This document shows, piece after piece, positions 17,449 through 26,323 of a DNA stretch of 64,000 bases. Where the stretch lies: positions 3,286,001-3,350,000 of the forward strand of contig NZ_CP056117.1 in assembly GCF_013375935.1 (NCBI RefSeq), read 5' to 3'. Source of the DNA: Enterobacter cloacae (GTDB lineage Bacteria; Pseudomonadota; Gammaproteobacteria; Enterobacterales; Enterobacteriaceae). A program made the translations under genes and the position numbers. Under the pieces are notes generated by a model. It saw only the letters and a program-made list of their open reading frames with translations. It ran no database searches and was not told the origin of the DNA. The first letter of the stretch is position 1; the number at the start of each line of letters is the position of its first letter.

Positions 17449-18432
17449 ATGATGTCTGCTCTGACAGTTGCTGTCATTGTCACTGACGGTTTTAGCCCGT
17501 TTCACTTTTCTGTACCCTGCATTATTTTCGGTGCCTCAATGCCGGAACCGGAGCTGTTCCGTGTCGAAATCTGTGCTCGGGAGCCGGGTATGGTGCATTC
17601 TGATATCGGACTAGCCATCAATGTGGAACATGGGCTGGAAAGCCTTGATATTGCCGATATTATCATCGTCCCTTACTGGCATAATCCTGATAAAAAACCA
17701 GACCAGGCACTGCTGGATAAGCTGATCAGTGCGTGGCAGCGTGGCGCACAGGTGGTGGGCCTTTGCTTGGGCACCTATGTGCTGGCTTATACGGGTCTGC
17801 TCGACGGACACCGTGCTGCAACACATTGGGAGTATGAACAGGATTTCACAGCACGCTTTCCTGAAGTTCACCTGGACAGCAATTCGCTGTATACCAGTGA
17901 CGAACGGCTGATTACCTCTGCCGGCACTGCTGCGGGTATCGACTGCTGTCTGAGTATTATCCGGGACCATTACGGTTCGGCCGTTGCCAACCGGGTGGCC
18001 CGGAGGATGGTTGTTCCGCCTTATCGGGAAGGCGGTCAGGCTCAGTTTATTGAACGTCCTGTCCCGGAGACTACACGGGACAACAAAATGAATGAATTAA
18101 TGGATTATCTGCGCCGCAATCTTGACAAACCTCATGGCCTGGATTCGCTTGCCGGATTTGTCAGCATGAGCCGGCGAACGCTGACCCGTCACTTTCTGAA
18201 GGCCACCGGTACAACTCTGGCAGACTGGATCAACGCGGAACGGCTTCAGCGAAGCCAGGAATTGCTGGAGACTACCAGCCACAGTATTGAAAAGGTCGCT
18301 GAGATGGCCGGATTTCAGTCACCCGTTTCATTTCGTCAAAGCTTTAAGTCAAAATTTAGCGTGAGTCCCAGCGAATGGCGCCGCGCATTCCGGGGACCTG
18401 ATCTGGTAGACCGACAAAATGACCGGGTATGA
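17449..18432 (+). CDS. GlxA/FtrA-type AraC-family regulator
   Basis: A 327-residue regulator. Residues 1-190 or so form a DJ-1/PfpI (class I amidotransferase-like) domain with VVGLCLGTYVLAYTG around the nucleophile-elbow cysteine. Residues about 225-315 carry two AraC helix-turn-helix motifs (LDSLAGFVSMSRRTLTRHFL and IEKVAEMAGFQSPVSFRQSF). Such proteins usually sense a small metabolite and act on neighbouring genes. It follows the hydrolase gene after a 26-bp palindrome and probably controls the cargo group. Confidence 0.9.
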   Translation: MMSALTVAVIVTDGFSPFHFSVPCIIFGASMPEPELFRVEICAREPGMVHSDIGLAINVEHGLESLDIADIIIVPYWHNPDKKPDQALLDKLISAWQRGAQVVGLCLGTYVLAYTGLLDGHRAATHWEYEQDFTARFPEVHLDSNSLYTSDERLITSAGTAAGIDCCLSIIRDHYGSAVANRVARRMVVPPYREGGQAQFIERPVPETTRDNKMNELMDYLRRNLDKPHGLDSLAGFVSMSRRTLTRHFLKATGTTLADWINAERLQRSQELLETTSHSIEKVAEMAGFQSPVSFRQSFKSKFSVSPSEWRRAFRGPDLVDRQNDRV

Positions 18433-18923
18433 CAGCGAATTGGTAATTGAATCTTCACGGATACTGCACAGCAGATTTAGGACACCCCTTCCGGACGCAG
18501 CGGTCCACTCAGCCAATTAATGAAGCAAATTTTAGCTTTATGCGATCCGCGGCAGGATGAACGGTTTTAAGCCCGCTCCAGCTTCGGCATTAACATTTTT
18601 CCAGTTCCGGTGGGTTTTGTTGTAAGAACTGTCCCCAAAGCCTTACAAACTGAGGCGTTAGTAACATCCGCTTCTGGCACAAAGCTGACGTCCATTCCTG
18701 CGTCAGATCGTTAAAACTACTATAAGTCGAGCTAGTAGCTCTCTGTATGACGTGGCGCTTATGCGTCATGCTAGAAAACCAACTTAGATGTTCACTGAAA
18801 GCCCGGTTACCCTGGCTAAACGACCCTTAGAAAATTCTAAGGCGAAATATTCACATAATATTATCCATTGCGTGCTATAAACGAGGTTGCAAAAACGCCA
18901 AAATGGCGGTAAAGAGACATGGC
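18433..18923. other. Cargo spacer without a clear gene (491 bases)
   Basis: No convincing gene is visible. A perfect hairpin CCTTAGAA-AA-TTCTAAGG lies at 18825-18842 without a T run. Base composition becomes AT-rich from about 18.8 kb. Confidence 0.5.
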
Positions 18924-19142
18924 ATGAAATTACGAATCACAAGAGCTATCGGCCTCAACAAGTATTCGCCACGTTGGGTTAAGGTTATCTGTTTACGGCT
19001 AACAAAAAATGAGATTGAGCGCTCCCTTAACGCTCTTCTGACCAACATCGATGAATCTGCTCTCTCTCCGGAGCAAGTGAAAGCATTGAGGGAATGTGTC
19101 GATAAAATTAACCTTGCAAGGGGGAAGGGCATGAAGGCTTAA
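18924..19142 (+). CDS. Small basic protein of unknown function
   Basis: A 72-residue reading frame beginning MKLRITRAIG. It has a basic first half (PRWVKVICLRLTKNE) and a helical second half (LSPEQVKALRECVDKINLAR). I start at 18924 because AAGAGA lies upstream; an ATG at 18903 adds seven residues. It stands alone in AT-rich DNA before the sulfatase gene. I do not recognise a family, and whether it is expressed is uncertain. Confidence 0.45.
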   Translation: MKLRITRAIGLNKYSPRWVKVICLRLTKNEIERSLNALLTNIDESALSPEQVKALRECVDKINLARGKGMKA

Positions 19143-19562
19143 GAACTTATAATTAAGGTTGGCCACTGCATACACTACTTAAAGCACATTTATGTGAAAA
19201 ATCCGAAATGTAGTATTACTTGCTATCTATATTTTGTTTTGACACGCAAATGTGTGTTAAGTCACAGTTCTGGTTATAGAAAACATTAAACAACTTACAA
19301 TAATTGTTAAAATCGACGCTGAGAAACATGTTTTTTTTGTTTATTGCGCAGTTTACTCGAATGGAAGCCTTGTAATAACAATTGCTTGTGAGATATTCAG
19401 TAAGTTTATTATTTTGTGTAGTCTATTTCGGTGATTTATCAATATTTTATTATGCGGTTTCAAACTTGCTGATTATGTTACCGGGGTTATATTTACTCGT
19501 GACTCTTACAGTAATTCATCTCTAACAAAACCGCATATGCACCAGAACGTCGAGAGGTCTTG
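19143..19562. other. AT-rich region upstream of the sulfatase gene (420 bases)
   Basis: No gene is visible. The region is much richer in A and T than its neighbours and presumably carries the promoter of the sulfatase gene. Confidence 0.5.
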
Positions 19563-21539
19563 ATGAAATTTAACATGATAGTGAGGAGCCTTGCCTTTGC
19601 AGGTATTCTGGGCTCAGTTAGTATGCCCCTTTGGGCTGCTGAGGCATCTAAAGACGCAACAGCACCTACGCAACAAGCTAACAATGCCTTGTACAATCAA
19701 CTTCCTTTCTCTGATAACACTGATTTCACCAATGCCCACAAAGGATTCATCGCTCCACTACCTCAGGAAGTCATCAAGGGAGAACAAGGGAATGTAATCT
19801 GGAATCCTCAGCAATATTCTTTTATCAAAGAAGGGGATAAAGCCCCTGATACAGTTAATCCAAGTCTTTGGCGTCAATCACAACTGATTAACATTAGCGG
19901 CCTGTTTGAGGTGACCGAGGGCGTCTATCAGATCCGCAACCTCGACCTGTCAAACATGACCATTATTGAAGGTAAAGAAGGCATTACAGTTGTCGACCCG
20001 CTGGTTTCGGCGGAAACGGCCAAAGTCGGGATGGATCTTTACTATAAAAATCGCGGCAAGAAACCCGTCGTCGCTATCATCTATACCCATAGCCACGTTG
20101 ACCACTACGGCGGCGTGCGCGGCGTAGTGGACGAAGGCGACGTGAAGTCCGGCAAGGTGAAGGTTTATGCGCCTGCCGGGTTTATGGAAGTCGCCGTGGC
20201 GGAGAATATAATGGCAGGTAACGTCATGAGCCGCCGCGCAAGCTATATGTACGGCAACCTGCTGAAGCCCGATGCGAAAGGCCAGGTTGGCGCGGGTCTG
20301 GGAACCACCACCTCAGCCGGCACGGTTACGCTGATTGCCCCGACCAATATCATTGAGAAAGATGGTCAGAAAGAGGTCATTGACGGCCTGACCTACGATT
20401 TCATGCTCGCCCCGGGCTCTGAAGCGCCGTCAGAAATGCTCTGGTACATCGAAGAGAAAAAGCTGATCGAGTCTGCCGAAGACGTCACCCATACGCTGCA
20501 TAACACCTACTCCCTGCGCGGTGCGAAAATTCGTGAACCGCTGCCATGGTCGAAATACATCAACCAGGCCATTGTACGCTGGGGTGATAAGGCCGACGTC
20601 ATTATGGCGCAGCACCACTGGCCGACCTGGGGCAATGAAAATGTGGTTAACCTGCTGAAAAGCCAGCGCGACCTGTATCGCTACATTAACGACCAGACCC
20701 TGCGCATGGCGAATGAAGGGCTGACGCGTGACGAGATCGCCGCCAACTTCAAGCTGCCGAACTCCCTGGCCAATACCTGGGCCAACCGAGGCTATTACGG
20801 TTCAGTCAGCCATGACGTCAAAGCCACCTACGTGCTCTATTTAGGCTGGTTTGACGGCAACCCCGCGACCCTGGATGAACTGCCGCCTGAAGAAGCCGCG
20901 AAGAAATTTGTGGAGTATATGGGAGGCGCGGATGCCATCCTGAGCAAAGCGAAAACCGACTTTGACCAGGGGAACTACCGCTGGGTGGCTCAGGTGGTCA
21001 GCAAAGTGGTCTTTGCCGATCCAAATAATCAGGCCGCGCGAAACCTGGAAGCGGATGCGCTGGAGCAGCTGGGTTATCAGGCTGAATCAGGCCCGTGGCG
21101 TAACTTCTACCTGACCGGCGCCCAGGAGCTGCGTAACGGCGTGGTGAAAGGACCGACCCCGAACACCGCCAGCCCGGATACCGTGCGCGCGATGACGCCA
21201 GAAATGTTCTTTGACTATCTGGCGGTGCACATTAACGGTGAAAAAGCGGCGGATGCAAAATCGGTGTTTAACATCGACCTCGGCAGCGACGGCGGTAAAT
21301 ACAAGCTGGAACTGGAAAATGGCGTGCTGAACCACACGGCGAACGCCGAAGCGAAAGACGCTGACGCGACCGTGACCCTCAACCGCGATACGCTGAATAA
21401 AATCATCCTGAAAGAAGTGACGCTTAAACAGGCGCAGGATAATGGCGATATCAAAGTGACCGGCGATGCCGCAAAACTTGATGCCATGCTTGGTTATATG
21501 GATAAATTTGATTTCTGGTTCAATATTGTTACGCCTTAA
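19563..21539 (+). CDS. Exported alkyl sulfatase (YjcS/SdsA1 type)
   Basis: Enzymes of this class hydrolyse alkyl sulfates such as dodecyl sulfate to alcohol and sulfate with a two-zinc MBL site. The 658 residues hold a signal peptide (1-25, MKFNMIVRSLAFAGILGSVS...), an MBL domain with THSHVDH (175-181), ESAEDVTHTLHN and MAQHHWPTWG, a helical dimerisation part, and a C-terminal SCP2-like domain from about residue 530. AGAGG precedes ATG 19563. The first 340 bases are AT-rich while the rest is GC-rich like the host, a sign of a mosaic gene. Confidence 0.92.
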   Translation: MKFNMIVRSLAFAGILGSVSMPLWAAEASKDATAPTQQANNALYNQLPFSDNTDFTNAHKGFIAPLPQEVIKGEQGNVIWNPQQYSFIKEGDKAPDTVNPSLWRQSQLINISGLFEVTEGVYQIRNLDLSNMTIIEGKEGITVVDPLVSAETAKVGMDLYYKNRGKKPVVAIIYTHSHVDHYGGVRGVVDEGDVKSGKVKVYAPAGFMEVAVAENIMAGNVMSRRASYMYGNLLKPDAKGQVGAGLGTTTSAGTVTLIAPTNIIEKDGQKEVIDGLTYDFMLAPGSEAPSEMLWYIEEKKLIESAEDVTHTLHNTYSLRGAKIREPLPWSKYINQAIVRWGDKADVIMAQHHWPTWGNENVVNLLKSQRDLYRYINDQTLRMANEGLTRDEIAANFKLPNSLANTWANRGYYGSVSHDVKATYVLYLGWFDGNPATLDELPPEEAAKKFVEYMGGADAILSKAKTDFDQGNYRWVAQVVSKVVFADPNNQAARNLEADALEQLGYQAESGPWRNFYLTGAQELRNGVVKGPTPNTASPDTVRAMTPEMFFDYLAVHINGEKAADAKSVFNIDLGSDGGKYKLELENGVLNHTANAEAKDADATVTLNRDTLNKIILKEVTLKQAQDNGDIKVTGDAAKLDAMLGYMDKFDFWFNIVTP

Positions 21540-21544
21540 TACTT

Positions 21545-21580
21545 TACCCTGTGGGAGCCCTCTCTCACAGGGTAATTTTT
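21545..21580 (+). terminator. Terminator after the sulfatase gene
   Basis: TACCCTGTG...CACAGGGTA with extended GAG/CTC pairing forms a long hairpin (21545-21573), followed by ATTTTT. Confidence 0.8.
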
Positions 21581-21752
21581 CCATGAGTTAACAATCAGTA
21601 TGTGTTTTTACTAATGAGTTAACCCTTCTGCGAGTTCTTCTCTCCGCCCTACAAAATGTTTCCTGGGATACCAAGGGATTGAAAATACACTCTCTTTTGC
21701 TTTTTGTGCTGACAAAACATTGCAAAATTCGGGTGATACGCTTATAACTGCG

Positions 21753-21772
21753 TACTGTATATGTATACAGTA
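21753..21772. promoter_or_regulatory. LexA (SOS) box
   Basis: TACTGTATATGTATACAGTA contains CTGT-N8-ACAG in near-consensus form, about 20 bases before the DinI-like start. The gene should be induced by DNA damage through LexA cleavage. Confidence 0.9.
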
Positions 21773-21791
21773 ATTAATTGCGGAGGGAAAA

Positions 21792-22016
21792 ATGAAAATC
21801 GAGCTAACCATTGATCGCATGAAGAAAATTTCTGATGGAGCTATACCTGCGCTCGAGTCAGAACTGCTGAAAAGGCTCAGCAAGCAGTTTGATGATTGCC
21901 AGTTTACGATTAAGCGTGCCAGCCATGATGGGCTGACTATTTTCGGGGGTGACAAGAAAGAGGTCGAACATATCATGCAGGAGACCTGGGAAAGCGCGGA
22001 CGAGTGTTTTTATTAA
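21792..22016 (+). CDS. DinI-like SOS protein
   Basis: The 74-residue protein follows DinI in layout: MKIELTI at the start, an ALESELLKRLSKQF helix, and the acidic C-terminal helix MQETWESADECFY, which in DinI contacts RecA. DinI family members modulate RecA filaments, and phage versions can delay or tune prophage induction. GGAGG precedes the ATG and a LexA box lies upstream, so it is an SOS-controlled gene inside the prophage. Confidence 0.9.
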   Translation: MKIELTIDRMKKISDGAIPALESELLKRLSKQFDDCQFTIKRASHDGLTIFGGDKKEVEHIMQETWESADECFY

Positions 22017-22122
22017 TCGCGTGAATTTGACTGGAGCAGTTTCAAAGAGTATCGCTGTTTGCGTTCCCCTGGCTGTTCCCGATTACTGTTTACCGCGTCA
22101 ATAAGTCGCTCTGGGGGAAATA

Positions 22123-22365
22123 GTGTGTAGTGCAGATGCCTTTAATGCAGATGATCAATGGTACGACGTGGTCAGAAGGGCCGATAAAGCAGTTATCTAT
22201 AGCTTCCCCGCGGACGGGAGATATCTGGTTTATCGAGTAAATGGAATAGTTTCATTACGACCGTTACTCGACGAGGAAAAAATCTTCACTCTCAACGGGT
22301 TTATGCAATTTGCAAAACGACTGGGGTACCGAGTTACACCACCGTCTGATATTATTCTTTCATAG
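22123..22365 (+). CDS. Hypothetical prophage protein
   Basis: An 80-residue protein starting at GTG 22123 with GGGGGA 6-7 bases upstream. It contains QWYDVVRRADKAVIYSFPAD and a C-terminal LNGFMQFAKRLGYRV helix. I do not recognise a family. It lies between the DinI-like and DUF1367 genes in the early rightward group. Confidence 0.6.
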   Translation: MCSADAFNADDQWYDVVRRADKAVIYSFPADGRYLVYRVNGIVSLRPLLDEEKIFTLNGFMQFAKRLGYRVTPPSDIILS

Positions 22366-22404
22366 GCCTGAACAACCTATACCTGATGCGCCACGGAGAT
22401 AACC

Positions 22405-23007
22405 ATGGCGCTAGAATTACAACTTATCAAACAACACTCAGGAATACTGATCCCGGCAACGCCCGAGACCAGCGATATCCTGCAATCGAAAACCCGGCTC
22501 GGCGATGTTCTTGTTGCCGAGTTCAGGCGGGTACGAAACCCGGCATTTCACCGTCGCTTTTTCGCGCTTCTCAGCCTCGGTTTTAAATATTGGGAACCAA
22601 CCGGCGGGGCTATCTCGAGTAACGAGCGGAAGCTGATAACCGGCTACGCCAAGTTCCTGGCTTCGTATGGCGGGAATGAGGGCGCGCTGATCGATGCAGC
22701 CGAGCAGTATCTTGAGCAAGTTGCTTACCGGCGCGTCACAAATGGCATTAGCTTGTGCAAATCCTTCGATGCTTACCGCTCATGGGTAATCGTCGAGGCA
22801 GGGCACTTTGATGCTATTCAGCTACCTGACGGAACACTTAAAAAGCACCCTCGTAGCATCTCATTCGCCAACATGGACGAGCTCGAGTTTCAGCAGCTCT
22901 ATAAAGCTGCGCTCGATGTTCTTTGGCGCTGGGTCCTTTCTCGTTCATTCCGCAGTCGCGATGAAGCCGAAAATGTCGCCGCGCAGCTGCTTGACTTTGC
23001 GGGGTGA
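22405..23007 (+). CDS. DUF1367-family phage protein
   Basis: The 200-residue protein fits the DUF1367 family of lambdoid nin regions, with FRRVRNPAFHRRFFALLSLG near the start and ISLCKSFDAYRSWVIVEAGH in the middle. The role is unknown to me; its place next to RusA suggests DNA metabolism. GGAG precedes ATG 22405. Confidence 0.8.
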   Translation: MALELQLIKQHSGILIPATPETSDILQSKTRLGDVLVAEFRRVRNPAFHRRFFALLSLGFKYWEPTGGAISSNERKLITGYAKFLASYGGNEGALIDAAEQYLEQVAYRRVTNGISLCKSFDAYRSWVIVEAGHFDAIQLPDGTLKKHPRSISFANMDELEFQQLYKAALDVLWRWVLSRSFRSRDEAENVAAQLLDFAG

Positions 23008-23011
23008 TGGA

Positions 23012-23212
23012 ATGAAGAAGAGCTGGTTCCATCATACCGACTGCAGCACCGAACAGGCCGACGAACTAGTTAAGCGTTACACTGCGCGCGGCGTGCGCGT
23101 TGAGCGCAGCCTAAACCAGGATTACGTGACCTGGACTGTCAGTGCATTCCTGCCGACCTCAAATACACCAGCGCGCCCGGACAGTCGCTGGCGAAACCGG
23201 ATGTGGGGGTGA
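23012..23212 (+). CDS. Small basic phage protein
   Basis: A 66-residue protein starting at ATG 23012, 4 bases after the DUF1367 stop. It has the sequence words [15 protein letters not shown] and [15 protein letters not shown] and an Arg-rich end. The frame is open further upstream, but that part overlaps DUF1367 and is not credible. Family not recognised; it fits the tight gene packing before rusA. Confidence 0.6.
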   Translation: MKKSWFHHTDCSTEQADELVKRYTARGVRVERSLNQDYVTWTVSAFLPTSNTPARPDSRWRNRMWG

Positions 23213-23214
23213 AC

Positions 23215-23577
23215 GTGAAGACATATCAAATCACTTTGCCTTGGCCGCCGAGTAACAACCGGTATTACCGGCACAACCGCGGGCGCACGCACATTAGCGC
23301 CGATGGTGTCGCGTACCGCTATGCAGTCGCCAGCGTCATTCGAAGCGCCCGGCTTAATATTCGGACAGCTGCACCACTCAAAATCCGAATTGAATGTCAC
23401 ATGCCCGACCGCCGACGCCGCGATCTGGATAACCTGCAGAAAGCTGCATTCGACGCTTTAACCAAGGCGGGGTTCTGGCTGGATGACCGCCAGGTTGTGG
23501 ATTATCGCGTTGTGAAAATGCCTGTCGTTAAGGGCGGAAAATTAGAACTCACCATCACCGAGCTGGAGACCGCATGA
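23215..23577 (+). CDS. rusA: RusA Holliday-junction resolvase
   Basis: RusA cuts Holliday junctions symmetrically. The 120-residue protein carries [19 protein letters not shown] at the start and the catalytic region [20 protein letters not shown] with the metal-binding acidic residues, and ends [12 protein letters not shown] choose GTG 23215 because GGGGGTGA lies just upstream and the product then aligns with E. coli RusA; two further GTG codons lie at 23203 and 23209. It overlaps gene Q by 4 bases. Confidence 0.93.
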   Translation: MKTYQITLPWPPSNNRYYRHNRGRTHISADGVAYRYAVASVIRSARLNIRTAAPLKIRIECHMPDRRRRDLDNLQKAAFDALTKAGFWLDDRQVVDYRVVKMPVVKGGKLELTITELETA

Positions 23578-24407
23578 ATCTTGAAAGCACCCTCAAATAT
23601 CACTTCGCCAAATCAACAATGATTAGCGACTCTCCGCGCGCTACGGCGTCAAATTCATTAAGCGGAACGGATATCATGGCCGCTATGGGCATGACACAGG
23701 AACGGGCCGCCATGGGTTACAGCGCTTTTCTCGGGAAGATGGGGATCAGCAACAATGACCGGAAGAGGGCGATCGAACTGCTGGCCCAGTACGCGTTGAC
23801 TAAGTGCGATCGGGTGCCTGCGCTGCGCAAACTGGATCAAGGGGTTAAACCACTGGTGATGCATCAGCTGGCTGCCTTCGCGTTTGAAGACTATTCCCGC
23901 AGCGCTGCCAGCGTGAAGCAGTGCGATGGCTGCAAAGGGGAAGGGTTTATTGACGCTGAGGTTTTCAGCATGAAGTCTCACACTCCGGCAAGAGAGAAGA
24001 GGTTTGTGAAGATGTCTCTGAATATGGACGTCAAAGGCATTTTTCCTTCTGAGTATGAAGTACGCAGGAAGGTCAAGGAGGTGGCGCGCGTTCTGTGCCC
24101 TCAGTGTAAGGGCAAGAAGGTTGTAAGTTGTGCCTGTAGAGATTGCCATGGACGCGGGAAAGCCGTTAATCAGGTTCTTACTGAACAGCAGGGTGTGCCG
24201 GTTCTGGCTGACTGTAAGCGCTGCTGCGGGCGCGGGTACGAGCGGATCCCCTCTACCGAGGCATACGCCGCGGTGTGCCAGATAACGGATGCAATCAGCC
24301 TCGATACCTGGAAGAAGTCTGTTAAGCCATTCTACGACCAGCTCATCACCAAGTTTGATATCGAAGAGGCGTGGGCTGATGCGCAGCTGAAGCAGATAAC
24401 AAAATAG
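23574..24407 (+). CDS. Late antitermination protein Q (zinc-finger type)
   Basis: Q loads on RNA polymerase paused at the late promoter and lets it pass terminators through the lysis and structural genes. The 277 residues carry several CxxC pairs ([34 protein letters not shown]) in the central and C-terminal half, like phage 82-type and DnaJ-type Q proteins. It is the last early gene. The late leader and lysis genes follow on the same strand. Confidence 0.88.
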   Translation: MNLESTLKYHFAKSTMISDSPRATASNSLSGTDIMAAMGMTQERAAMGYSAFLGKMGISNNDRKRAIELLAQYALTKCDRVPALRKLDQGVKPLVMHQLAAFAFEDYSRSAASVKQCDGCKGEGFIDAEVFSMKSHTPAREKRFVKMSLNMDVKGIFPSEYEVRRKVKEVARVLCPQCKGKKVVSCACRDCHGRGKAVNQVLTEQQGVPVLADCKRCCGRGYERIPSTEAYAAVCQITDAISLDTWKKSVKPFYDQLITKFDIEEAWADAQLKQITK

Positions 24408-24524
24408 GGCGTGAATTTATCGTGAGCTATTTACTTTTCCCTAAACTGTGGTAATTTTGGTCTAACGATGGGCTTTATATATCCATAGTTAAAAATTCTG
24501 AACCTCGCCTCGGCGGGGTTTTTA
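24408..24524 (+). promoter_or_regulatory. Late promoter pR' region and tR'-like terminator
   Basis: After Q comes a TTTATATAT-like -10 region near 24473-24482, then a hairpin AACCTCGC/GGCGGGGTT with T run at 24501-24524. Lambdoid phages put the Q-utilisation site, pR' and a short leader with terminator here. The exact start site cannot be fixed by eye. Confidence 0.5.
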
Positions 24525-24585
24525 TTATTTTGTAAATAGTAAATTAAATGTATCTTTTAAGCACTATGCCACGTAGAGTGCTCGG

Positions 24586-24691
24586 GTGGTGAATCCCCCT
24601 AAGCGGTGGGGCGGCTAGGCAAAACCAGTCGGGTTTATGGAACGCGGTTCTGTGGTCTAGCGCAGAGTCACCGGGAGGCACCCGGCACCAC
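24586..24691 (+). ncRNA. Structured RNA element, copy 1
   Basis: The ends GTGGTG and CACCAC (24586-24591, 24686-24691) can pair. Inside are a CCCC/GGGG hairpin, a variable central arm closed by CTAG/CTAG and AACC/GGTT, and the hairpin CCGGGAGGCACCCGG (24671-24685). The same frame occurs at 27031-27161 with a different central arm. A terminator follows at 24714. I do not recognise an Rfam family. Confidence 0.6.
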
Positions 24692-24713
24692 AACTTTAAT
24701 TTCTTTATTTTTA

Positions 24714-24736
24714 GGCTGCCCAAAGGCAGCTTTTTT
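24714..24736 (+). terminator. Terminator after structured RNA copy 1
   Basis: GCTGCC-CAAA-GGCAGC (24715-24730) is followed by TTTTTT. It would give the upstream structured RNA a defined 3' end unless Q lets polymerase pass. Confidence 0.85.
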
Positions 24737-24953
24737 GCTTTATGACCTACCTCTTGCACAACCAGCTCAACCTAGAATGAGCCTGTGTTTACGGTTGGGC
24801 TAAGAACTTTCTTAAAAAATTTGGGAAGCACAAACCATTTGGCATATGTTTCATCAAAGGAACTATCTTTTAATAGGCATTTGATAATGCTCTCGATACT
24901 GAAAACACTGGGTGGGGATACACCCGCTTCGCAGAGACAACTGCATGACCCAT

Positions 24954-24983
24954 GACCAGCAGCTTATTGCTGGTCTTTTTTTT
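24954..24983 (+). terminator. Strong terminator in late leader
   Basis: GACCAGCA (24954-24961) pairs with TGCTGGTC (24968-24975), followed by eight T. A small RNA may end here, since the 200 bases before it hold no plus-strand gene. Confidence 0.85.
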
Positions 24984-25138
24984 CGCCATCAGCTCAACTG
25001 GAAAGAACACGGAGCTGTGCTTATTGCTTGACACCTCGATGGCGGTCCAAGGCATTACTTAATTAACGATTTAGTATTTCTAACACCAACACTCACACCG
25101 CTGCCATATAATCAAATCCTCACACCGAGGAGATGGCA

Positions 25139-25339
25139 ATGAAAGAAGGTTTCTACTGGATACAGCACAACGGCATAATGCAGGTTGCTTACTACACCGC
25201 CGGTGTTACCGAGGACCTTGAAACGGGCCAGACAATAACTGGTGTCTGGCATCTGACTCGAGGTGATGATATTTGTCACAATGGTGAGGCAGAAATAATC
25301 AGCGGGCCGCTGCATGCCCCTTTAAGCACTGATTGCTAA
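25139..25339 (+). CDS. Small hypothetical protein before lysis cassette
   Basis: A 66-residue protein beginning MKEGFYWIQHNGIMQVAYYT, with LTRGDDICHNGEAEIISGP near the end. The ATG at 25139 lies 6 bases after GAGGAG; an ATG at 25133 abuts the ribosome site and is less likely. I recall similar small proteins in lambdoid phages just after Q but no function. Confidence 0.65.
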   Translation: MKEGFYWIQHNGIMQVAYYTAGVTEDLETGQTITGVWHLTRGDDICHNGEAEIISGPLHAPLSTDC

Positions 25340-25440
25340 TTCCAAAAGCACTGACATCTATAATATTCCGCGCCACTGGCCTCGTCGCCAATGGACGGCG
25401 GTAAGTTGGAATTATCCGCGAGGTCAGTCCAAATCCCTCT

Positions 25441-25468
25441 AGCCCCGGCATAAAGCCGGGGCTTTTTT
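25441..25468 (+). terminator. Terminator upstream of the holin gene
   Basis: AGCCCCGGC-ATAAA-GCCGGGGCT (25441-25463) followed by a run of six T. The leader before it (25340-25440) is non-coding. The stretch 25469-25626 also has no gene; CAGGCTCT and AGAGCCTG in it can pair. Confidence 0.88.
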
Positions 25469-25626
25469 GTATCTGAGTCGTAGCTATGTGGACTTTGATG
25501 CGCTGATGCTGCGGCTTTTTTATTTCAGGCTCTTGGCCATCACACTCGACCATTCTTGTTGTTAGTACAAGCCCGAGAGCCTGATCGTCCCTATCAATAA
25601 CACCTCGGGACTATCGGAGGTGAGAG

Positions 25627-25851
25627 ATGTTACGAATGGATAAAATAACTACCGGCGCCGCTTACGGGGCTTCTGCGGGGAGCGTGTTAAACGGCATTCT
25701 GAACGCATACAGCCCTGAGCAGTGGAACGCCATAGGCGTGCTGGTGGGCATAGTTATCGCTGTACTTACGTATGTTACGAATTTGTATTTCAAGATCCGT
25801 GAAGAAAACCGCCGAAGCAGGAGCCGAGATGAACCCGACACTCAGAAATAA
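25627..25851 (+). CDS. Phage-21-type pinholin with dual start
   Basis: The holin sets lysis time. The 74-residue protein has two membrane segments (about 9-28 and 36-54) and the line [20 protein letters not shown], close to the S21 pinholin. MLRMDK at the start gives two start codons three residues apart, as in S21 (MKSMDK): the long form with an extra positive charge is expected to be the antiholin and the short form the holin. Pinholins depolarise the membrane and free a SAR endolysin, and the next gene encodes one. GGAGGTGA precedes the first ATG. Confidence 0.93.
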   Translation: MLRMDKITTGAAYGASAGSVLNGILNAYSPEQWNAIGVLVGIVIAVLTYVTNLYFKIREENRRSRSRDEPDTQK

Positions 25852-26323
25852 GCTGGTGGGTGCCATTGTTGGCGGATCCGGAGCAATCTCTATTGCAGCT
25901 GTCATGCTGGGCAATGCAGATGGCCTGGAAGGGCGACGATATTACGCCTATCAGGATATCGTCGGCGTCTGGACTGTTTGCGATGGTCACACCGGCGCTG
26001 ACGTTCGCCGCGGTCATCGCTACACCGATAAAGAATGTGACGCTTTGCTTCAATCCGACCTGCGTAAGGTGGCAAATGCTATCGACCCGCTGATCAAAGT
26101 TCGCATTCCTGAACCTACCCGCGCCGCGCTTTACACCTTCACCTACAACGTTGGCTCTGGTGCTTTCGCCAGCTCCACGCTGCTGAAGAAGCTGAACGCC
26201 GGTGACGTGTTGGGAGCATGCAAAGAACTGCAACGATGGACGTATGCAGGCGGCAAGCAGTGGAAGGGCCTGGTAACCCGGCGTGAGATTGAACGTGAAG
26301 TTTGCGAGTGGGGCCAGAAATGA
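25829..26323 (+). CDS. SAR endolysin (R21-type lysozyme)
   Basis: A 164-residue muramidase. The N-terminal segment (about 9-29, [20 protein letters not shown]) is rich in Gly, Ala and Ser and fits a signal-anchor-release domain that holds the enzyme inactive in the membrane until the pinholin acts. Then come the E-8-D/C-5-T catalytic pattern in [20 protein letters not shown] and the family word [10 protein letters not shown]. The start overlaps the holin gene by 23 bases. This pairing is the phage 21 lysis plan. Confidence 0.93.
   Translation: MNPTLRNKLVGAIVGGSGAISIAAVMLGNADGLEGRRYYAYQDIVGVWTVCDGHTGADVRRGHRYTDKECDALLQSDLRKVANAIDPLIKVRIPEPTRAALYTFTYNVGSGAFASSTLLKKLNAGDVLGACKELQRWTYAGGKQWKGLVTRREIEREVCEWGQK

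Larger units (their letters stand above)
24525..25138 (+). other. Non-coding late leader before the lysis genes
   Basis: Apart from structured RNA copy 1 and two terminators, I see no plus-strand gene in this stretch. A 61-codon minus-strand frame (24870-25055) covers the terminator and lacks support. Confidence 0.5.

Noticed and set aside
24586..24691. tRNA-like folding of the structured RNA
   Set aside because: The paired ends and side hairpins look cloverleaf-like, but there is no anticodon arm of normal size, no TTC-G-A T loop and no CCA end.
24870..25055. 61-codon minus-strand frame in the late leader
   Set aside because: It covers a strong plus-strand terminator, has no ribosome site and no family match.
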